NCBI GenBank assembly: GCA_965247265.1
Contig: OZ252002.1
Span: 2,170,001-2,234,000, forward strand
Length of the DNA: 64,000 bases
Source of the DNA: G965247265 sp965247265
Lineage (GTDB): Bacteria; Pseudomonadota; Gammaproteobacteria; UBA4575
Direction: 5' to 3'
Positions 8,314 to 17,334 of this stretch are shown piece by piece. Under the pieces are notes generated by a model, which was given only the letters and a program-made list of their open reading frames with translations, made no database searches and was not told the DNA's origin. Made by a program: the position numbers and the translations under genes. Numbering within the stretch: the stretch's first letter is position 1; every line of letters begins with the position of its first letter.

Positions 8314-9743
8314 AGGTACTCTGAGATTCTTTTTAGGTATTTTGAACTTCCTTCATCCAATAATGCTATTTCTTTGAGAATTTCCTCTGGCTCACGTAAT
8401 GGTGCTTCTTCTTTATTAGGGTTCTTTACAGATAGATCCAAGATGGACTGGTCAACACTATCTATGTTCACCGTCCATGACATTTCACTATCCGCACACG
8501 TTGCTTGTAACTCTACAAATTCTTTGAGGTCGTCATCATTGAGAGGGTTTGTCTTACCGAGACTTCTACCGGGATCAAACTGGTAATACCAAGTCTTTTT
8601 TGTGGGCGCACCCTTCTCAAAGAAAAGAACCACTGTTTTTACACCTGCTCCAATGAAGGTACCAGCGGGGCAATCTAAAACAGTATATAAATTGCAACTT
8701 TCCAATAGTTCCTGTCGCAGCGCTTTAGAAGCATTGTCTGAATTGGAAAGGAAAGTGTTTTTAATTACTACTGCTGCTCTTCCACCGGCTTTTAAGTGTT
8801 TAATGAAATGCTGCAAGAATAAAAATGCTGTCTCACCTGTCTTGATAGGGAAATTTTGTTGTATCTCTTTACGCTCTTTGCCACCAAAGGGAGGATTCGC
8901 AAGGATAATGTCAAAGCGATCTTTCTCTTGAACATCAGAAAGGTTCTCAGCTAATGTGTTAGTGTGTATTACATTGGGTGCATCTATGCCATGCAAAACC
9001 ATGTTCATAATTGCAATCACATAAGCAAGGCTTTTCTTCTCTTTTCCGTAGAAAGTTGATGTCTCAAGATTGTGAAGTTGCTTTGTAGTTAACTTTGCAT
9101 TTGTACCATCTTCGTTGTAACGCAAATACTCATACGACTCACATAAGAATCCTGCCGAACCACATGCGCCATCATAAATAGTCTCTCCAAGCTTCGGTTT
9201 GATTACTTTAATCATCGCGCGGATGAGAGGACGTGGGGTGTAGTACTCACCACCATTGCGCCCTGCATTGCCCATCCTCTTGATCTTCTGTTCATACAAA
9301 TGAGAAAGCTCATGCTTTTCCTTCTGAGATTTAAAGTGAAGTTGATCAATTAACTCAAGAACATCACGCAGAGAATAACCGCTGGTGAACTTGTTCTTTA
9401 TTTCTCCAAAGATCTCACCAATCTTGTACTCAATGGTGTCTGGAGAAGTTGCACGTTGTTTAAAACCTTTAAGATAAGGAAAGAGTACGACGTCTACATG
9501 CTCAGTTAGGTCCGCTCCTATTAATGCGTTGTCATGATCAAAGATACCGTCTTCTCTCTTAGGGGCAGCCCAAGTAGACCAGTGATGTTCTTTATCAATA
9601 ATGAAATTGTATTTCTTACCTGCAAGCTCCGCTTCGATTGCACGCTCACCTTCAAGGTCATCCAGATACTTAAGAAAGAGCATCCATGAAGTCTGTTCAG
9701 TGTAATCAAGTTCAGTCGTACAACCAGCCTCTTGCCTGAGCAC
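8310..9743 (-). CDS. hsdM: Type I restriction-modification methyltransferase subunit, 5' end damaged
   Basis: 477 residues from a GTG at 9741-9743. Contains the N-terminal HsdM helical domain (TELDYTEQTSWMLFLKYLDD), SAM-binding motif DGACGSAGF and catalytic NPPFGGKE of an N6-adenine methyltransferase. Homologous N-termini continue upstream in this frame: ATG at 9774-9776, then TTC GAA, then an in-frame TAA at 9765-9767, then IFNNIDNVL. So codon 4 is now a stop, probably from CAA or AAA. Expression would need the GTG, which has no evident ribosome-binding site. It is first in the leftward operon hsdM-hsdS-hsdR. Confidence 0.85.
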   Translation of the reverse strand: MLRQEAGCTTELDYTEQTSWMLFLKYLDDLEGERAIEAELAGKKYNFIIDKEHHWSTWAAPKREDGIFDHDNALIGADLTEHVDVVLFPYLKGFKQRATSPDTIEYKIGEIFGEIKNKFTSGYSLRDVLELIDQLHFKSQKEKHELSHLYEQKIKRMGNAGRNGGEYYTPRPLIRAMIKVIKPKLGETIYDGACGSAGFLCESYEYLRYNEDGTNAKLTTKQLHNLETSTFYGKEKKSLAYVIAIMNMVLHGIDAPNVIHTNTLAENLSDVQEKDRFDIILANPPFGGKERKEIQQNFPIKTGETAFLFLQHFIKHLKAGGRAAVVIKNTFLSNSDNASKALRQELLESCNLYTVLDCPAGTFIGAGVKTVVLFFEKGAPTKKTWYYQFDPGRSLGKTNPLNDDDLKEFVELQATCADSEMSWTVNIDSVDQSILDLSVKNPNKEEAPLREPEEILKEIALLDEGSSKYLKRISEYL

Positions 9744-9776
9744 GTTGTCGATATTGTTGAATATTTATTCGAACAT

Positions 9777-10258
9777 AAGGTTTATTATTTTATTTAAATC
9801 AATTATTAAAGGTAGCTAGTATTTTATTTAGAATTGCTGTAGGTGCTCCTAGGAAACTCTAGCAAGTCAGAAGCTAGCGCCCACACCCCGATACACATGC
9901 AAGCTTAATATGTATAGCGTATGTATATACTTATATATGTTTCCCCTCATGTAAGTTCATTAGCGAACCAAACTCAACCTAATCAATCACTTACGCCCTC
10001 TTAGCGTCTAATAGTAACTAGACCTGCTGATTCACAATCAGTGGGATTGGATACATTAGCCCCATGATATCAGGAACTTGTAGGGAGTTGGCGCGCCCTT
10101 GTGACTGAATCTGTGACAACCCTACAGACCTCAAACATCTCCTCAGAAACCGGCGGGGGGAGTTTCAATCATTTATATATCAATTGAGCACACGAATTTT
10201 TTCGGTGAATTTTTTGCTCACCTTTTATACCAACTAAAACCCACGGAGAAACCTACAC
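9777..10258. other. Intergenic region between the hsd operon and the 120-aa ORF
   Basis: No gene seen. It holds the presumed leftward hsd promoter, a hairpin with arms CTGATT/AATCAG near 10027-10041, an att-like remnant at 10089-10119, and the leader of the next rightward gene. That leader (about 10160-10200) resembles the sequence around 16770-16810 upstream of the helicase-like gene. Confidence 0.45.
10089..10119. repeat. Possible vestigial attachment site inside element A
   Basis: TGGCGCGCCC (10089-10098) matches the first 10 bp of the att core. It is followed directly by an inverted near-copy (16 of 20) of the GGTCACAAATCC-type site found at both ends of element A. This may be a rearranged junction from an earlier insertion. 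GGCGCGCC is palindromic, so chance is possible for the core part. Confidence 0.35.
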
Positions 10259-10621
10259 ATGGAAAATACCAAAGACTTAAACACATCCACACTCAGCAAA
10301 CACAAAAAGACTGAGACCGAATTAGCAAAAGAGACTCGCTATGAACTACTCACCTATTTCCTTAAAAGACTGAGAGCCAAAAAACGAGACGATTATCCCC
10401 GCGATAAAGAACTACAGCATATATGCGAGACTCTCGAAAAGATGGGATGGTTATCTGGTGGTGCATTACAAACTGCAGATAAAGTAGAAGTTAAAAAACC
10501 AACCTCATTTATAGATGAATCGCTTGGCATTTATGAACTTCCATTCCCCTCCAAGGACGAGCCACCAAAACATAATCCAGAAGATTTAGAGGGTTTCAAG
10601 AATTCTAATCAGCAAAAATGA
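10259..10621 (+). CDS. Hypothetical hydrophilic protein
   Basis: 120 residues, strongly charged, with one probable helix pair (ETRYELLTYFLKRLRAKKRD, then ELQHICETLEKMGWLSGG) and a disordered Pro/Lys/Asp tail. No family recognised. ACGGAGAAACC just before the start gives a modest ribosome-binding site. The upstream leader resembles that of the replication-like gene at 17335, hinting at shared regulation within element A. Confidence 0.5.
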   Translation: MENTKDLNTSTLSKHKKTETELAKETRYELLTYFLKRLRAKKRDDYPRDKELQHICETLEKMGWLSGGALQTADKVEVKKPTSFIDESLGIYELPFPSKDEPPKHNPEDLEGFKNSNQQK

Positions 10622-10746
10622 GTTACTCACTTAGGAGGTAAAAATCCTCTTCCTAAATTCTTAACTCCCCCTTGTTTAATTAGAGGCATATAAGGAAGAC
10701 GAGCGCGAATATGAGGACCGCCCACTAAGAAGAAGAGCTGCCTTGA

Positions 10747-10989
10747 ATCAGCAAGATAGCAGCAAAGCAAACAAGTAGGCCTGATGTAACTTTACATTAC
10801 TTAAGAAAACAGAATGCTTCGTTACAAAGAGAAAGAGGTATTGCAGATGATCTAAGACAAAGACAAACAGGACATCAAGACTTATCTGTGCTTGATCAAC
10901 ATTACACTAAGTTTAGTCCTGAGTTTAGAGCTAAGTATTACCAAGAGAACTTTATTGAGAGTGCTGAAGATATTCTAGAGAATCTTTAA
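10747..10989 (+). pseudogene. Tyrosine recombinase C-terminal remnant
   Basis: About 80 codons without a start, ending in TAA at 10987-10989. The residues VTLHYLRKQNA carry the Box II HxxR pattern, and TGHQDLSVLDQHYTKF carries the downstream G-H and the candidate nucleophilic Tyr, with spacing normal for a tyrosine recombinase. A preceding short open stretch in another frame (EAYKEDEREYEDRPLRRRA) may be more of the same gene. The N-terminal two thirds are missing. It supports an earlier recombination event at this place in element A. Confidence 0.55.
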
Positions 10990-11006
10990 TTATAGCTTAG
11001 TAATAT

Positions 11007-11804
11007 CTAAAGAACTGTTGGTGATCTTTTTGCTCGTTTTGATTTCGTGTTATTTAGCTTAGTGTCTATCTCGATAAGCCATCTAATAAATGCGGCTCCA
11101 GAATTTAAAACATAAATTGTGAAGTCTAATGGGGGATCTACTACTTTTTCTTCACCCTGTCCGTGACGATAATTATGTATAGCATCAACCCAGTCTGCAA
11201 AACCACCTATGGCCTTATTAATAGCTGCAGTGGCTGTTTCATCCTCACTATAAACAGAAAGTACCTTATCTTTGAGATCATTTTCTACAGTACGTTTATT
11301 TAGCTGCTGAGTATCAACCATAAGCTTAACCAAGCTTTCAGCAGCAGAAAATATAGATTTAACTGCACTTGATTTGCTTTTAATATCTTGGTGATTATCT
11401 AAAGAGTTAAACGCAGATTCATAATATGACCTTACATTTTTATAACGTTCATTCTGTAATCCTGTTAATGTAACCAGCTTGTTAACTTGGAATTCTTCAT
11501 CGACGAAGTAGTGAATACCGCATTTCTCATCAACTTCCCATCCTATATCTTCTTCTTTAAATAAACGAGCTACGAATCTTCTCCATTCTTCTGCATTAAT
11601 TAAATAATTTTTTCGATATCTAGGATCACTTTGATATGCATTATCAGTAATAAATTTGTGAATGACAGTAATTGCATCTAATAGCGTATCAAGATTCATA
11701 GACCTTGCTGCACCGAGAAAATTTAATTTTAAATTTTCATAATTAACTCTAAATCCAAGTTCTATGTGGAATTGCTCCTGTAGGTCCTTATGATAGATAC
11801 TCAA
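11007..11804 (-). CDS. Hypothetical protein, Abi_C/HEPN-like C-terminus
   Basis: 265 residues. The C-terminal part has HNYRHGQGEEK followed by a helix (FTIYVLNSGAAFIRWLIEID), resembling the conserved end of AbiC-type abortive infection and other HEPN-like proteins. The middle (SAVKSIFSAAESLVKLMVD) fits helices seen in such proteins. The N-terminal third is unrecognised. It stands alone, leftward, just after the recombinase remnant. An abortive-infection role is inference. Confidence 0.55.
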   Translation of the reverse strand: MSIYHKDLQEQFHIELGFRVNYENLKLNFLGAARSMNLDTLLDAITVIHKFITDNAYQSDPRYRKNYLINAEEWRRFVARLFKEEDIGWEVDEKCGIHYFVDEEFQVNKLVTLTGLQNERYKNVRSYYESAFNSLDNHQDIKSKSSAVKSIFSAAESLVKLMVDTQQLNKRTVENDLKDKVLSVYSEDETATAAINKAIGGFADWVDAIHNYRHGQGEEKVVDPPLDFTIYVLNSGAAFIRWLIEIDTKLNNTKSKRAKRSPTVL

Positions 11805-11938
11805 TCCATGTTGAATATATGCCCCTAATCTCTCTCTCTGAATCGCGGAGATTCTCCTGCGCGATCTGGCAAGTCGCGATAAACTTGTGTGAATCGCCTA
11901 CCTATGGGACGGTCATTATCGGACATAAGCTTAGCAAT

Positions 11939-12223
11939 TTATTCAATTTGAACGCAAAGATCCGGTCGATCTTCTATGTTTTTCATTGCTTTATTATAAG
12001 AATTCAAAATTTCACTTGCTACATCCTCCATGCCCAAATCTGTGATGTTAGAGATATGAACTATACTAGACAGCAAGTAATCATGTATGGTCGAAATTGA
12101 TAGATTTTTTCTAATAACAACATCTTTGGTGAAACCATTTGCAAGAATCATAAGTGAATAATCATGTTCCCCATGATCGTTCAGCACCTCATTAAACTTA
12201 TCTTTATCGACAATATGAAGCAT
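11939..12223 (-). CDS. Small hypothetical protein
   Basis: 94 residues, mostly helical and acidic, without Cys motifs or membrane segments. No family recognised. It lies between the Abi_C-like gene and the AlkA-like gene, same strand, with gaps of 134 and 57 bp, so it might share a transcript with the latter. Confidence 0.45.
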   Translation of the reverse strand: MLHIVDKDKFNEVLNDHGEHDYSLMILANGFTKDVVIRKNLSISTIHDYLLSSIVHISNITDLGMEDVASEILNSYNKAMKNIEDRPDLCVQIE

Positions 12224-12280
12224 GTGCTATTCCTAAGTCTGTAGATCAAAATAAAAATAGATTGAGCTACGCGTAAAATT

Positions 12281-12895
12281 TTATATTCGACCTGTATCTA
12301 AGCCGCACCAAATGTGCTTACTTAAATAGCTCCTATACGGAGAATATCTTCTAGCTTCTTTTATTGGGTCAGTATTATCACCACATAATTTCTTCATTCC
12401 TTGAACTATTGCTGAATCCGTCTCTGGAAAAACATCAGATAAGCCGCAATAAAAAATTGCACACATGTCCGCAGACCAATTGCCAAATCCCCAAAGCGAG
12501 GATATAGACTCTATGACAAAGCTGTATTCGGCATCGAGTAGGTTTTCTGCGTAGTCGTGGGAACGATTTATTTTGTCCCTTAAGCCTACAATCGCCTTTA
12601 ATTTATTCGATGAAATACCACAATTGCGAATAGCCTTGTGATGCTTCATCTTAAATATATCGATGATCTCCTTGTCATACTTATTACTCAATTTGATTAT
12701 TCGATCCCAAATTGTTTTTGCTGCCTTACTAGATAATTGTTGCCCAACCACTGCTCTAGCGAGAAAATAAAATAATTTATCTGAATCTTGTTTTTCGATA
12801 TTTATTGGGCCATTTAGGTTAATAAGCGTGTTTATTTTTCCATTATGATTACTGGATTTTTTGAGTAAAAAATTGTGAACTTTCTTATGATTCAT
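12281..12895 (-). CDS. DNA-3-methyladenine glycosylase-like protein (HhH-GPD, AlkA type)
   Basis: 204 residues. Seen: the family start of the glycosylase fold (YFLARAVVGQQLSSKAA), the helix-hairpin-helix (ISSLWGFGNWSADMCAIFY) and, 10-15 residues later, the catalytic Asp in VFPETDSAIVQGM. The length suits the compact AlkA/3-methyladenine glycosylase II catalytic core. It should excise alkylated purines in the cytoplasm. In this setting it is cargo of element A, just downstream of a Vsr-like scrap. Confidence 0.8.
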   Translation of the reverse strand: MNHKKVHNFLLKKSSNHNGKINTLINLNGPINIEKQDSDKLFYFLARAVVGQQLSSKAAKTIWDRIIKLSNKYDKEIIDIFKMKHHKAIRNCGISSNKLKAIVGLRDKINRSHDYAENLLDAEYSFVIESISSLWGFGNWSADMCAIFYCGLSDVFPETDSAIVQGMKKLCGDNTDPIKEARRYSPYRSYLSKHIWCGLDTGRI

Positions 12896-12899
12896 ATCA

Positions 12900-12989
12900 T
12901 CAATGTAGAATCTGATTCAATGCACTTTCAAGCCAATTTGTATTTTTGGGTTTGACCCGTGCCATAACTTCACTACGGCTTAAAGGCAT
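12900..12989 (-). pseudogene. Vsr-like endonuclease N-terminal scrap
   Basis: 29 codons beginning MPLSRSEVMARVKPKNTN, which matches the usual start of very-short-patch-repair (Vsr) endonucleases (SRSExMxRVKxKNTKPE). After that the sequence diverges and ends in TGA. It is probably the 5' end left after a deletion. A full Vsr is about 130-150 residues. Confidence 0.4.
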
Positions 12990-13026
12990 ATTAATTCTTC
13001 TATCTTAAATTGAATATTTTTCGGAA

Positions 13027-13791
13027 TCATATTGCTGGAAGCTCCGATAATGTTAATTTCATTAAAGGTACACCAGCTGCATGTTGACCCATCCGATATA
13101 TAATCTTACGTGTAGCTTCCTCTAGCCATTGCTTTTCTGCAGGGGTAAGTTGAGTTAACGTTGCTTTTGCTTTTCGTGCTGTATCCACATCGCCTTATGT
13201 AGAACTTAGTTCTCCTAATTTCTTGAGTATAGACTTTTCAATTTTGTACATACTAGCAGCATCATCTCGACTGCTTGCTAAATCTTGAATTAGCGTCAAT
13301 ACAAAATAAGACATTGCTTGCAGAGGTTCTTTGCCTTCTTTATAACCTATCCAACGACGATAACCCGTTTCTACAGTTGAGGTTGTACTAAATTTAAGTG
13401 GAGGCTCTGGATATTCCGCACGTTGCAAATGTATTTTAGCGTTGTTACCAACAACAACGTACTCAGCTGCTTTAGCATGTATTGTTATTGTTTCTCCAGG
13501 TTTAGGTGGATTACGATCTATTATCTTTGATTTATCAAACAGGAATCTTATCGCCCCAATTTCCAATGTAAGGTCTGCGTTAATCTCCCATGATGTTAAG
13601 TAGTGCTCTACTGCCTTACGTGCAGATTCTTCGTCTGGGAAATGTTCTTTAAGATTTATAACAAGATGCTCGTCAGCTAATTCAAATTCTGCTAGATGAT
13701 TATTGAATTTGATAGGTTTAGGGTCTTTATATGAAATTCTCTCGTTAGAACTTATATTGTAAAAGAGAGTTTCTACGTGTGGATCTCGCAT
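13027..13791 (-). pseudogene. Hypothetical protein interrupted by one stop codon
   Basis: A 255-codon frame starting at 13791 has a single TAA at 13195-13197 (after GELSST). It then continues in the same frame as GDVDTARKAKATLTQLTPAE...LPAI to TGA at 13027. The tail, with a TPAEKQWLEEATRKIIYRMG helix, looks like a natural C-terminus, so the stop probably arose by mutation. The first part (198 residues) could still be made. No domain name recognised. It is the last gene of the leftward DUF2130/ParB-like module. Confidence 0.6.
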
Positions 13792-13968
13792 GGTCTCAAG
13801 TTATAATTATATAAACCATCAATGTACAACGATATACTTAAAAGACAATTTGAAGCGTTGCTTAATGACCGCTTTTGACCCTAATCAGTCAATGAAGGGG
13901 TATCTTACGATATTGATCAAAGCACGGGCCACTTACGTGCCACACCTTAATGCCGCCGCGTATGCTAG

Positions 13969-14172
13969 TTATTTGCGCCGGTTATATGGCGATTGATTGG
14001 TTGGCTTTAGCGATATACCTAGATCTGATGCCTTTGTCTGAATAGTGCCGGCGGTTCGACCTAGCTTTAAACCGATCACTCTAGTTGGAGTATTGCCTTT
14101 GGTCAATTTTTGAAGCGAAGCGACATCGCTTCTTGACCACTGTTTGCCAGAATTACGAGTAGACTTTGCCAT
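13969..14172 (-). CDS. Small basic conserved protein
   Basis: 67 residues: an SSGKQW-type N-terminus (MAKSTRNSGKQWSRSDVASL), then NTPTRVIGLKLGRTAGTIQT, then a SPYNRRK tail. This pattern is widespread in proteobacterial small proteins and looks like a Myb/SANT-type helix-turn-helix that could bind DNA. It lies 14 bp after the ParB-like gene in the same operon. Function not established. Confidence 0.65.
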   Translation of the reverse strand: MAKSTRNSGKQWSRSDVASLQKLTKGNTPTRVIGLKLGRTAGTIQTKASDLGISLKPTNQSPYNRRK

Positions 14173-14186
14173 TATTTATTTCTCCT

Positions 14187-15164
14187 TTATTGTCGAGTTG
14201 ATTTTGACTGATTAGCCAAGTGCTTCAGATCATTAAGCATTCGCTGTGCTTGCTCAATGCTTTTCAGGAATGCCGGATCCTGTCTTAATTCATCTAACGA
14301 TTGCCACGAGTGGCGGCCCAGTGCATTAATAAGTGCGTTAAGGTCCGCGACAATGTTTTGTCCCTTACCGTTTTTGTTATCGTCCATTGGACGTATGCAC
14401 AAAAGTGCTGACCGTATATCGCCTTCATTGCTTAGAAAATGATTTTTTGCAATTGGATCAGGAAGAATCTTTCTCAATTCTCGTAATTCTTTTGAATTGG
14501 TAATTTGGCGTCGATGCACTTTATCAATGACTGCATCAAGAACTTCCGGTGTAATTAGTTTCTTTGCTATGCCTTGTAGTTCACGTGCCCACGTTATTGC
14601 CGCCGCTGTATCTGGTAAGTCTGTAAACCGTGTAGATAACGTATAGGTGTTGACTAGCTTATCCACTTCACGTGTAGATATACCAAGAATGTCGGCAGCA
14701 ACTGCTTTACCCAAATGTTTTACTAACTGATTGGCAACGTTCTCTTTGTCGCGAGCGCTCCATTCCTTACGCTGGCGGTGTCGATGCACCCATACTCGTA
14801 ATCGCTCACCATCGGTTAACGTTCTATCAATGATTTCAGTAGGAATGGTTCGATATTGCTCTTTACCATCAGCGACAAGTTCACAGCAGTTTATCCATCG
14901 CCTTTCGCCATCAACAATACGGAATTTCTCTGACTTATCGGGATGTACTTCCACCAATAAGGGTTCAAAGATTCCGTCGTTAGCCTCAATTTGTCGTTGC
15001 AATCGTAGATCCACTTTTTCACCACTCCGTGGTTGCAGTGGATTCGGTTCGATATCGTCAATGTCGAGCTTACGTTCGTATGTGCGAAGAGTTACGTTGC
15101 CGAGTTTACGTTCGTTAGTACCTCGAACAGCTTTATGATTATTAGAATAATTAGTATTAGGCAT
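14187..15164 (-). CDS. ParB-family protein
   Basis: 325 residues. The N-terminal ParB/Srx-type domain is clear: IEPNPLQPRSGEKVDLRLQ, then GIFEPLLVEV, then the nucleotide-binding box VDGERRWINCCEL. It is followed by a helix-turn-helix region (AAADILGISTREVDKLVNTY) and a helical C-terminus. No ParA is nearby, so chromosome-type partition is doubtful. It starts four bases after the DUF2130 gene stops, so the two are translationally linked. Confidence 0.8.
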   Translation of the reverse strand: MPNTNYSNNHKAVRGTNERKLGNVTLRTYERKLDIDDIEPNPLQPRSGEKVDLRLQRQIEANDGIFEPLLVEVHPDKSEKFRIVDGERRWINCCELVADGKEQYRTIPTEIIDRTLTDGERLRVWVHRHRQRKEWSARDKENVANQLVKHLGKAVAADILGISTREVDKLVNTYTLSTRFTDLPDTAAAITWARELQGIAKKLITPEVLDAVIDKVHRRQITNSKELRELRKILPDPIAKNHFLSNEGDIRSALLCIRPMDDNKNGKGQNIVADLNALINALGRHSWQSLDELRQDPAFLKSIEQAQRMLNDLKHLANQSKSTRQ

Positions 15165-15168
15165 ATTA

Positions 15169-16371
15169 TCAGTATCCGATTATTTCGTGGATTTCATGCA
15201 ATAAATCACCTACTACAGTTTTTTCTATTTCACCGACATGCTTCGCTCGGTCGTTGCGCATTTTTCCTTGCTGTTTCTTTTCCGTTACATCGAGTGCACG
15301 TAGATGTGTAATTTCATCTTCGAATCGCGTGAATAAATTATTACAACGTGATGAAATGATAAACTCGTATAACTTTTTCTGTTTGTCCTGCTTACCTTGT
15401 TCACTGATCTTTACAGTCGACAATTGAACTAGTGCTTCGCGAAAAACTTTTGCAAGTACAACAGCTCTAGAAGGATTGACTAAAAACATTCCATCGCGTT
15501 CTGCAAGTTCCCGCTTATCCTTTGGAAATTTACGTGTGGCAAGAATAGCGTGATCTGCTTTTTCTGCTAATTGATCTTTACGTAGCTGTTCAGCATATGC
15601 TGATTTCCAATCGTTACGATTTTTTGAATCATATACAATCTTTCCACATAATCGTCCATCTATATGAACATCATGCTTAATATCTGCACCAGCCACACCT
15701 TTCTTTACACGTGTAATAACATCATCAGGAAAAGCTGATTTCAATTCATTGTATAAATCTACTTCTGCACCATCTCCTAGTTCTTCATTAGATTTTTTCT
15801 CAAGCTTTCTATTTAAGCCCTCTACAATTTGCTTGAGGCGATATGTATCTCTGTCTGACTCAGATTTTTGGGCAAGCAGCTTTTTCTGTGTATCAGCTTC
15901 TAATACAACGCGTTGTTGATCGATATTTGCTTTATGTGTTTTCTCCATCGCATCTTTGTCGGTCCTAATTTGGACTCGTTCCACTTCGATAGCTTCTTGC
16001 TCTCTCTTTAATTTCAATTTCTCTTCATTATTTTCTTTTAGAATTTTTTCACGTTCAGACTTGCGAGCTACTTTCACCTGCGATTCAACAACTTTATCTT
16101 TAGCGGCAAGTGCTAACTCATATTTGTCTTTTTCGGCTTTTAATTGAGCTTGTGCAGCATCATCTTTTGAAGAAATTTGTTTGTGTAACTCACTCATCGT
16201 TTCCATATGTTTTGCATTGAGTTGTTTTTCACGAGCTGCAAACTTTTCTTGCTGCTCCTTTTCAATACGCTGCTCAATTGCGACGAGCTCGTCGTGGGTG
16301 ATTTCATGACCACAATAGGGACATGAATCAGATGCCTTTTCGATGATGTGGGTGTGTGCCATTTGGTTCAT
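15169..16371 (-). CDS. DUF2130 protein: zinc motif, long coiled coil, nuclease-like C-terminus
   Basis: About 400 residues. It begins with a CPYCGHEI zinc-finger-like motif, runs through roughly 160 residues of Lys/Glu/Gln-rich coiled coil, and ends in a DUF2130 domain. In that domain GADIKHDV...GKIVYDSKNRNDW resembles a PD-(D/E)xK nuclease core (Asp, then D-S-K where relatives have E-S-K). A GTG two codons upstream (16377) is possible, but GGAG is spaced better for the ATG at 16371. It is first gene of the four-gene leftward module 13027-16371. Function unknown; defence or DNA processing is plausible. Confidence 0.75.
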   Translation of the reverse strand: MNQMAHTHIIEKASDSCPYCGHEITHDELVAIEQRIEKEQQEKFAAREKQLNAKHMETMSELHKQISSKDDAAQAQLKAEKDKYELALAAKDKVVESQVKVARKSEREKILKENNEEKLKLKREQEAIEVERVQIRTDKDAMEKTHKANIDQQRVVLEADTQKKLLAQKSESDRDTYRLKQIVEGLNRKLEKKSNEELGDGAEVDLYNELKSAFPDDVITRVKKGVAGADIKHDVHIDGRLCGKIVYDSKNRNDWKSAYAEQLRKDQLAEKADHAILATRKFPKDKRELAERDGMFLVNPSRAVVLAKVFREALVQLSTVKISEQGKQDKQKKLYEFIISSRCNNLFTRFEDEITHLRALDVTEKKQQGKMRNDRAKHVGEIEKTVVGDLLHEIHEIIGY

Positions 16372-16377
16372 AATCAC

Positions 16378-16830
16378 GACTCCAGTAATTTAAATTTATT
16401 AAAATAGGATAATTAGCTCCTATAATAGGATAAATAGGAATTACTGTCAAGTGGTTAATTCTCATACGTTTAAGTGCTAGGACAATATAAATTTAAATAG
16501 CCAAAACACCCCGTTAGACAAATACAAGCCGAATAACACTTGATGTTCTCTTGAACCCTTAGCACTGCCTAGAGTAACCAGTGTTACCCCATATTAATCA
16601 AGTACTTACATAACTACCCAACTGCTACCAACTTATTCAGCTGATCCTATTTCAGCTGCCCTCCAGTGACTAACCCTATGTAAATCAATAATTTTACATT
16701 TGGCAATTATGAGCTGTACCTAAAAATCTGCGACTAGACCCTCTGCTCCTCTGGAGACCCTATGGGGGAAACTCACTTCTTTAATATATGAATTGGGCAC
16801 ACAAATTTTTGCCAAGTTTTTAAGCCCCCC
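16378..16830. other. Divergent intergenic region, left part
   Basis: No gene seen. It carries promoter space for the leftward DUF2130 module: AT-rich, with AGGATAATT/AGGATAAATAGG words at 16407-16440. Near 16770-16810 there is a stretch like the leader at about 10160-10200. Confidence 0.4.
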
Positions 16831-17050
16831 TTCGGAGCAACCTACTTTAACCCCTACGCATATATGGAGAAAACACTCTGATTTTAATAACGCCCCCATA
16901 CGGAGAAACCCTACTTTAAACCCTACGCATATATGGAGAAAACACTCTGATTTTAATAAGGACCACATACGGAGGAACTGCCCTAATTCTAATTACGCCC
17001 CCATATGAAGAAATAACCTTAAATCTAATTACGTCCATATACAGAGGAGC
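16831..17050 (+). repeat. Tandem repeats upstream of the helicase-like gene (iteron-like)
   Basis: Two nearly identical 69-bp units (about 16831-16899 and 16900-16968) are each made of two half-units beginning CATAYRYGGAGAAA. At least two or three more degenerate half-units follow (CATACGGAGGAAC, CATATGAAGAAAT, CATATACAGAGGA) to about 17050. Repeat arrays of this kind, next to a replication-type gene, suggest iterons of an origin. They could instead be regulator sites. Confidence 0.55.
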
Positions 17051-17334
17051 CACCTCAATAGTAAGCACAACAAATCATTACAACATTTTGCCGGTTTCAC
17101 CCAGCATCAATAGATACAAACATTGAAACACTAAATCTCTGACAAAATTTCACCCCCTAGAGGATGGATACCAAGAAGTCAGAGACTTGGTGTTTATCCT
17201 CTTTTTTTCACCTTAAATGACTTGTTCAATCAGTCACATCCCTTATGTAAACCATTACTGACCGTGGAGAGACCCTCCCTGGCTCCTTGAGCGGTCGGTG
17301 GTGGTTTGCTTCAAATTAAACCAAGGAGACAACA

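Noticed and set aside
10021..10060. tRNA-His-like anticodon hairpin
   Set aside because: CTGATT/AATCAG forms a short hairpin, but no acceptor, D or T arms can be built around it.
13790..13996. 68-codon rightward ORF between two genes of the DUF2130 module
   Set aside because: Opposite strand in a 177-bp gap, no recognised pattern; could be real but unsupported.
14187..15164. ParB as part of a ParAB partition system
   Set aside because: No ParA and no evident parS array nearby; gene is linked to DUF2130 instead.
16831..17050. CRISPR array
   Set aside because: Repeats are longer, degenerate and contiguous without unique spacers, and no cas gene is present.
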